The notes beneath the pieces are model-generated. The model had not been told where the DNA came from, ran no database searches, and saw only the letters and a list, made by a program, of their open reading frames with translations. From positions 608,828,677 to 608,892,676 of the forward strand of contig NC_081405.1 of NCBI RefSeq assembly GCF_030272615.1: a stretch of DNA of 64,000 nt, given 5' to 3'. A program made the position numbers and the translations under genes. Source of the DNA: Cryptomeria japonica. Its lineage: Eukaryota > Streptophyta > Pinopsida > Cupressales > Cupressaceae. This document shows positions 60,806 through 64,000 of the stretch, piece after piece. Each line of letters begins with the position of its first letter. Within the stretch, counting starts at the first letter, position 1.

Positions 60806-61743
60806 TGAATAGGTTAAAATCGTGGAAGGTGAGATTAGATGGTTAGAAATCGAAAGAAACATTTAAAATCCAAACAAAACCATTTTATACCTTGCAAGAT
60901 ATCATCTCCTTCAGATTGAGCTTGATGAAGTGAAGGCACCCCTTGATGATGGTCCACTTGATGTGGATTGATCTCCTTTGTGCTCAACAAGATAGATTGA
61001 TGGATTGGATTTGGATTGAAAGATTAAGGATGGATGGATTTGATAATGGATTATGATGAGAGTGTGATAGGTGGAGAATTTGATAGCATAAGGATAGAAG
61101 AATGGAAGACCCTTTCTGAGGAAATGATCATCCAACTTATAGATTGGAGGAGGCCAAGGAAGGGCCAAGATTTATTTCCTTATGGAGGGTTGAGATTGAT
61201 TTGAGATAGAAGGCATGGATCAAGGGTGCCTTGGGAAAATAAACATGAATATTAAATTCCTTGGGAAAAGGGGGGAGAAATTTGAATTTCAAACATGAGG
61301 AATTAAAAATTCCAAAATAAGGATGCAATGACGGGTTCAAAGAAATTTGAATTTCTTTGACAGACTCAATGTTGATGTGACATGAGTGGGAATTAAAAAT
61401 TGAGGGATAATGATAAGCATGATTATGAGAGATTCTGGAAGGATTAATTAGGCTGAGTGGGATTACAGAAAAAGTGATTTGTAGGAATCACATGACTAGG
61501 TTAATTAATTAAAATTAATTCATTGAGTGAGTTTAGAAGAAATAGTTATTGGAGGATACTTTAGAAGAATAGGGGAAATATTTATTTATTTGATAAATTA
61601 GTTATTGGACAATAGTGATAGAATTAATTAAATTAGATTTAATTGATTCTGAGAGGAATGAGGACAACATAATTAAATTAATTAATTATGTTGATAGGCT
61701 TAAATTATTTCAATATTAATTTAACTAATTTTAGGTGTCTACA
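60806..61743 (-). repeat. 5' LTR of the LARD-like element
   Basis: Direct repeat of 53985-54915. It lies next to the primer-binding-site-like sequence at 60784-60802. Confidence 0.88.
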
Positions 61744-62526
61744 AACTATATCACCTATTTATACAGTTCATCAACCTTGACAACAAGGTCGGCCAAACCC
61801 TTAACTCACAATTATAAAATTAAATCACACAAAACAAAGATCGACAACCAAACCAATATAATGATATACATGATATAAAATGGACCTAAATCATATTCTC
61901 AAACACACAATAGCACCAAAAATCATTCCAAGATCCACTACAATAAGCTACACCATCAAGAATACCGCATAATATGAAGAGTATCACATGCTCATGGAAA
62001 TCACCAACAACTCACACAACGACCAATGGGAATCATCAAAAGAAATAGGAAATAATTATAAAACACTAGCAAGCACGTTACAATTATCTACAATAGCTGG
62101 ACCAACATCACTTATCAAATCTTCATCAATCAACATCTGAAACTCAAGAATACTCAAACAACAACAACTATCACAAAGAAAGATAACTTGTGAAGCAACA
62201 AATCATGAACCATCTAAAACAAAGATACACATGAACATCCTAGACAATCTCCTAAAATATCAACTCAAGATCTGATCACATAGGAATATACCGAAGGAAA
62301 TACCAAACTTTACAAAGAATCGATCAGAAAAATAAAACTGCAAACTGGATCATATGATATAATCAATTAAGCTTTCAGATCACCAAAACCAATATAGAAT
62401 GATATAATGATACTAGAAATATTCTATATGCTGAACCATGATCCAATAAACCACTGGAGCATTAAATCATAGGAATATGTTGACATCAATGACAACAACA
62501 TATCCTAGCAATAGAAATGTCCAATA

Positions 62527-62834
62527 ATCTCCCCCTTTGGCATTGATGGCAACACATGGATGTGAAAAACAATCAATGAAAATAAAGAGAAAATCTCCAA
62601 TAGACTCCCCCAAGATTGAGTAGATAAAACAATTTTTCATGTGCTTCTCTCCCCCTTTGACATCAATGACAAAGGATCTCAAAATAGAAAACCAAAATCT
62701 CCCTAGGCTCAGATAAACATATCAGCTCGTCTAAACCACAAACAAACTACTCCACTAGTGGAAAAGTATAAACTCATCAATCTGAAAAAAAGATAAGATT
62801 GTAAAGTCCATCGAATTGATGCCACTCAATGCAT
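62527..62834 (-). other. Copia non-coding region between pol and 3' LTR
   Basis: Short stretch after the pol stop, ending in the purine tract AAAGGGGGAGAT (minus) at the LTR. It includes CTCCCCCTTT in plus orientation twice, near 62529 and 62649, so there may be a second, upstream purine tract. Confidence 0.5.
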
Positions 62835-64000
62835 CTAGTTCCCATCAGGAGGGGTGGATACCCCTAACTTGTCTCTCAAATATCAACAATTTGTTTCTTT
62901 GTAGACACATATTCTAGCTTCACTTCCTCTTTACTAACTTTTTCTCTTAAGAAGTGATATTTGATTGATACATGTTTAGGCTTTGAATGTTGTACCTGGT
63001 TCTTTGAGATATTAATAGCACTGGAATTATCATAATATATGACAGTAGGCTCATCATAGATAACTCTGATGTCCTTCAACATTTTCTTCATCCAAACTAC
63101 TTGAGTGTAGTTACTAGCAGCAACAATGTATTCAACTTCAATAGTGGATAAGGAAATTGAATCATGTTTCTTAATAGCCCATGAATCCAATTTTTTAACC
63201 AAAAAAAATGCACCACCATAGGTACTCTTCCAACCAAAAACATCACTAGCCCAATCAGCATTAGTGTAAGCACATAACATGAAATCATCATTCCTCGGAT
63301 ACCACAAACTATAATCCATAGTTAGTTTAAAGTATCTGAATATCCTCTTTACAATAGGGACATGACTCTCTTTTAGATCAGCTTGATATCTAGCAGTCAT
63401 GCACACAACATGCATAACGTCCGGTCTATTCTGAGTTAAGTATATCAATCCACCAACCATAGATTTGTACAAAGTCTTATTATCTTTTGGAGATTCATGA
63501 TTTTTAGATAATTTATAGCTAGTCACCATAACAGATCCAATCAATATAGAGTCTTCTAACCCAAACTTATTTAGTAATTCCTTCATATATTTAGTTTGAG
63601 ATATAAAAATACCTTTTCCAATCCGTGAAATCAACAAACCTAAGAAAAATTTAATCTCTCCTATCATAGACATCTCAAATTATTTCTGCATATTACTAAA
63701 AAACTTCAAACTCAAGTTATCATCTCCTCCAAAGATAATGCCATGAATAAAAAATTCAACAATCAAAATGTTATCATTCTCAATCTTGAAATATAGATTA
63801 CTATCAGTAGTACCTTTATTAAATCCTAATTTTAACAAATACTTATCCAATATAGCATACCAAGCTCTAGGGGCTTGTTTCAATCCACAAAGAGCTTTCT
63901 TCAGTTTGCATACCATGTATCCATCATCTAATAATGAAAATCCATCAGGTTGCTCAATGTAAACTTCTTCTTCAAGATCACCATTCAAAAAGGTTTACTT
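62835..64000 (-). pseudogene. Ty1/copia pol, RT C-terminus and RNase H, broken; runs off the window
   Basis: The minus strand enters with FLNGDLEEEVYIEQPDGF, then KKALCGLKQAPRAWY, the copia RT core. The catalytic YVDD box is replaced by FIHG (63751-63740), so RT is inactive. A TAA at 63682-63680 separates two open stretches in the same frame. The second gives GEIKFFLGLLI, NRPDVMHVVCMTARY, then RNase H: YTNADWASD (the family has TDADWA, so the first Asp is Asn), STIEVEYIVAAS, YYDNSSAINISKNQVQHSKPKH. The end is damaged at 62876 (shift or short deletion); the other frame then reads LRDKLGVSTPPDGN to a TAG at 62837-62835. The rest of the polyprotein lies past the right edge. Confidence 0.9.

Larger units (their letters stand above)
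53985..61743 (-). mobile_element. Non-autonomous LTR retrotransposon (LARD-like), 7.8 kb
   Basis: Two long LTRs, 53985-54915 and 60806-61743, about 931 and 938 bp and closely similar, read on the minus strand from TGCAGACACC or TGTAGACACC to ...TTCA. Next to the right LTR, after TTC, is a primer-site-like TGGCATGCCCGGTGGGACC (minus, 60802-60784). Next to the left LTR is a polypurine tract AGAGGGGCAAAA (minus). The element therefore runs leftward. Flanks AAATA (53980-53984) and AACTA (61744-61748) fit a 5-bp target duplication with one mismatch. The 5.9-kb interior has no protease, RT or integrase; it holds a decayed Pro/Ser-rich reading frame and GGATT-rich low-complexity DNA. Structure fits a large retrotransposon derivative that relies on another element's enzymes, Ty3-like by its primer site and LTR ends. 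Confidence 0.85.
53456..62526 (-). repeat. 3' LTR of a Ty1/copia element, split by a nested LTR element
   Basis: On the minus strand the LTR starts TATTGGACA at 62526, directly after the purine tract CCAAAGGGGGAGAT (62540-62527), and ends CCAACA at 53456. Terminal TGTTGG/CCAACA is a common copia LTR pattern. It is interrupted from 61743 to 53985 by another LTR element; without it the LTR is about 1.3 kb. A TATA box (TATAAATAG on the minus strand, 61763-61755) lies only a few bases from the insertion point. The 5' LTR must lie beyond the right edge of the window. Confidence 0.75.

Noticed and set aside
1-64000. CRISPR arrays, operons or phage defence systems
   Set aside because: No regularly spaced short repeats, ribosome-binding sites or prokaryotic genes are present; the window is plant nuclear DNA.

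Overview
The window looks like an intergenic stretch of a large, AT-rich, retrotransposon-filled plant nuclear genome. It holds plant-type TIR immune-receptor domains whose first strand reads YDVFINHRG, a form typical of gymnosperm TIR proteins. It also holds a plant-type L1-clade LINE with DUF4283, zinc-knuckle, endonuclease, RT and RNase H parts, Ty1/copia and Ty3/gypsy remains, and a PLS-class PPR pseudogene. A conifer is my best guess (inference). No CRISPR, operon or prokaryotic feature is present. All assignments come from reading the sequence; no database search was run.

Layout. 1-6.8 kb: AT-rich DNA with diverged tandem repeats, a minus-strand PPR pseudogene behind a GC-rich promoter-like block, a 203-bp tandem repeat, a possible LINE relic and a perfect 155-bp tandem duplication. 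6.8-10.4 kb: a complete but non-coding LTR retrotransposon on the minus strand, very rich in CATGCA. 11.2-12.1 kb: a TRIM-type small LTR element. 12.4-13.8 kb: TIR gene 1, with an extra unrecognised C-terminal exon. 14.8-15.1 kb: a copia RNase H relic. 15.7-25.4 kb: a 1.74-kb Ty3 gag-protease fragment duplicated in tandem; the second copy is split by a 6.2-kb LINE with a 23-bp target-site duplication. 25.4-32 kb: a DUF4283 relic, a LINE-like relic and a Ty3 protease relic. 32-48 kb: mostly featureless AT-rich DNA with two ORF1-like LINE relics and a 379-bp SMART/TRIM element. 48.7-50.0 kb: TIR gene 2, a two-exon TIR-only gene with upstream W-box motifs, followed at once by a tRNA-derived retroposon with a 17-bp perfect target duplication. 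52.5-64 kb: a nested stack in which a copia element (pol at the window edge, 3' LTR at 62.5 down to 53.5 kb) sits in a LINE relic, and a 7.8-kb non-autonomous LTR element has inserted into that copia LTR next to its TATA box.

The only plausible host genes are the two TIR genes, 36 kb apart in the same orientation. They share the same phase-2 intron after the TIR domain, so they are probably old duplicates of one TIR-X gene. Almost everything else is transposon material at various stages of decay, and the nesting lets several insertions be put in order.
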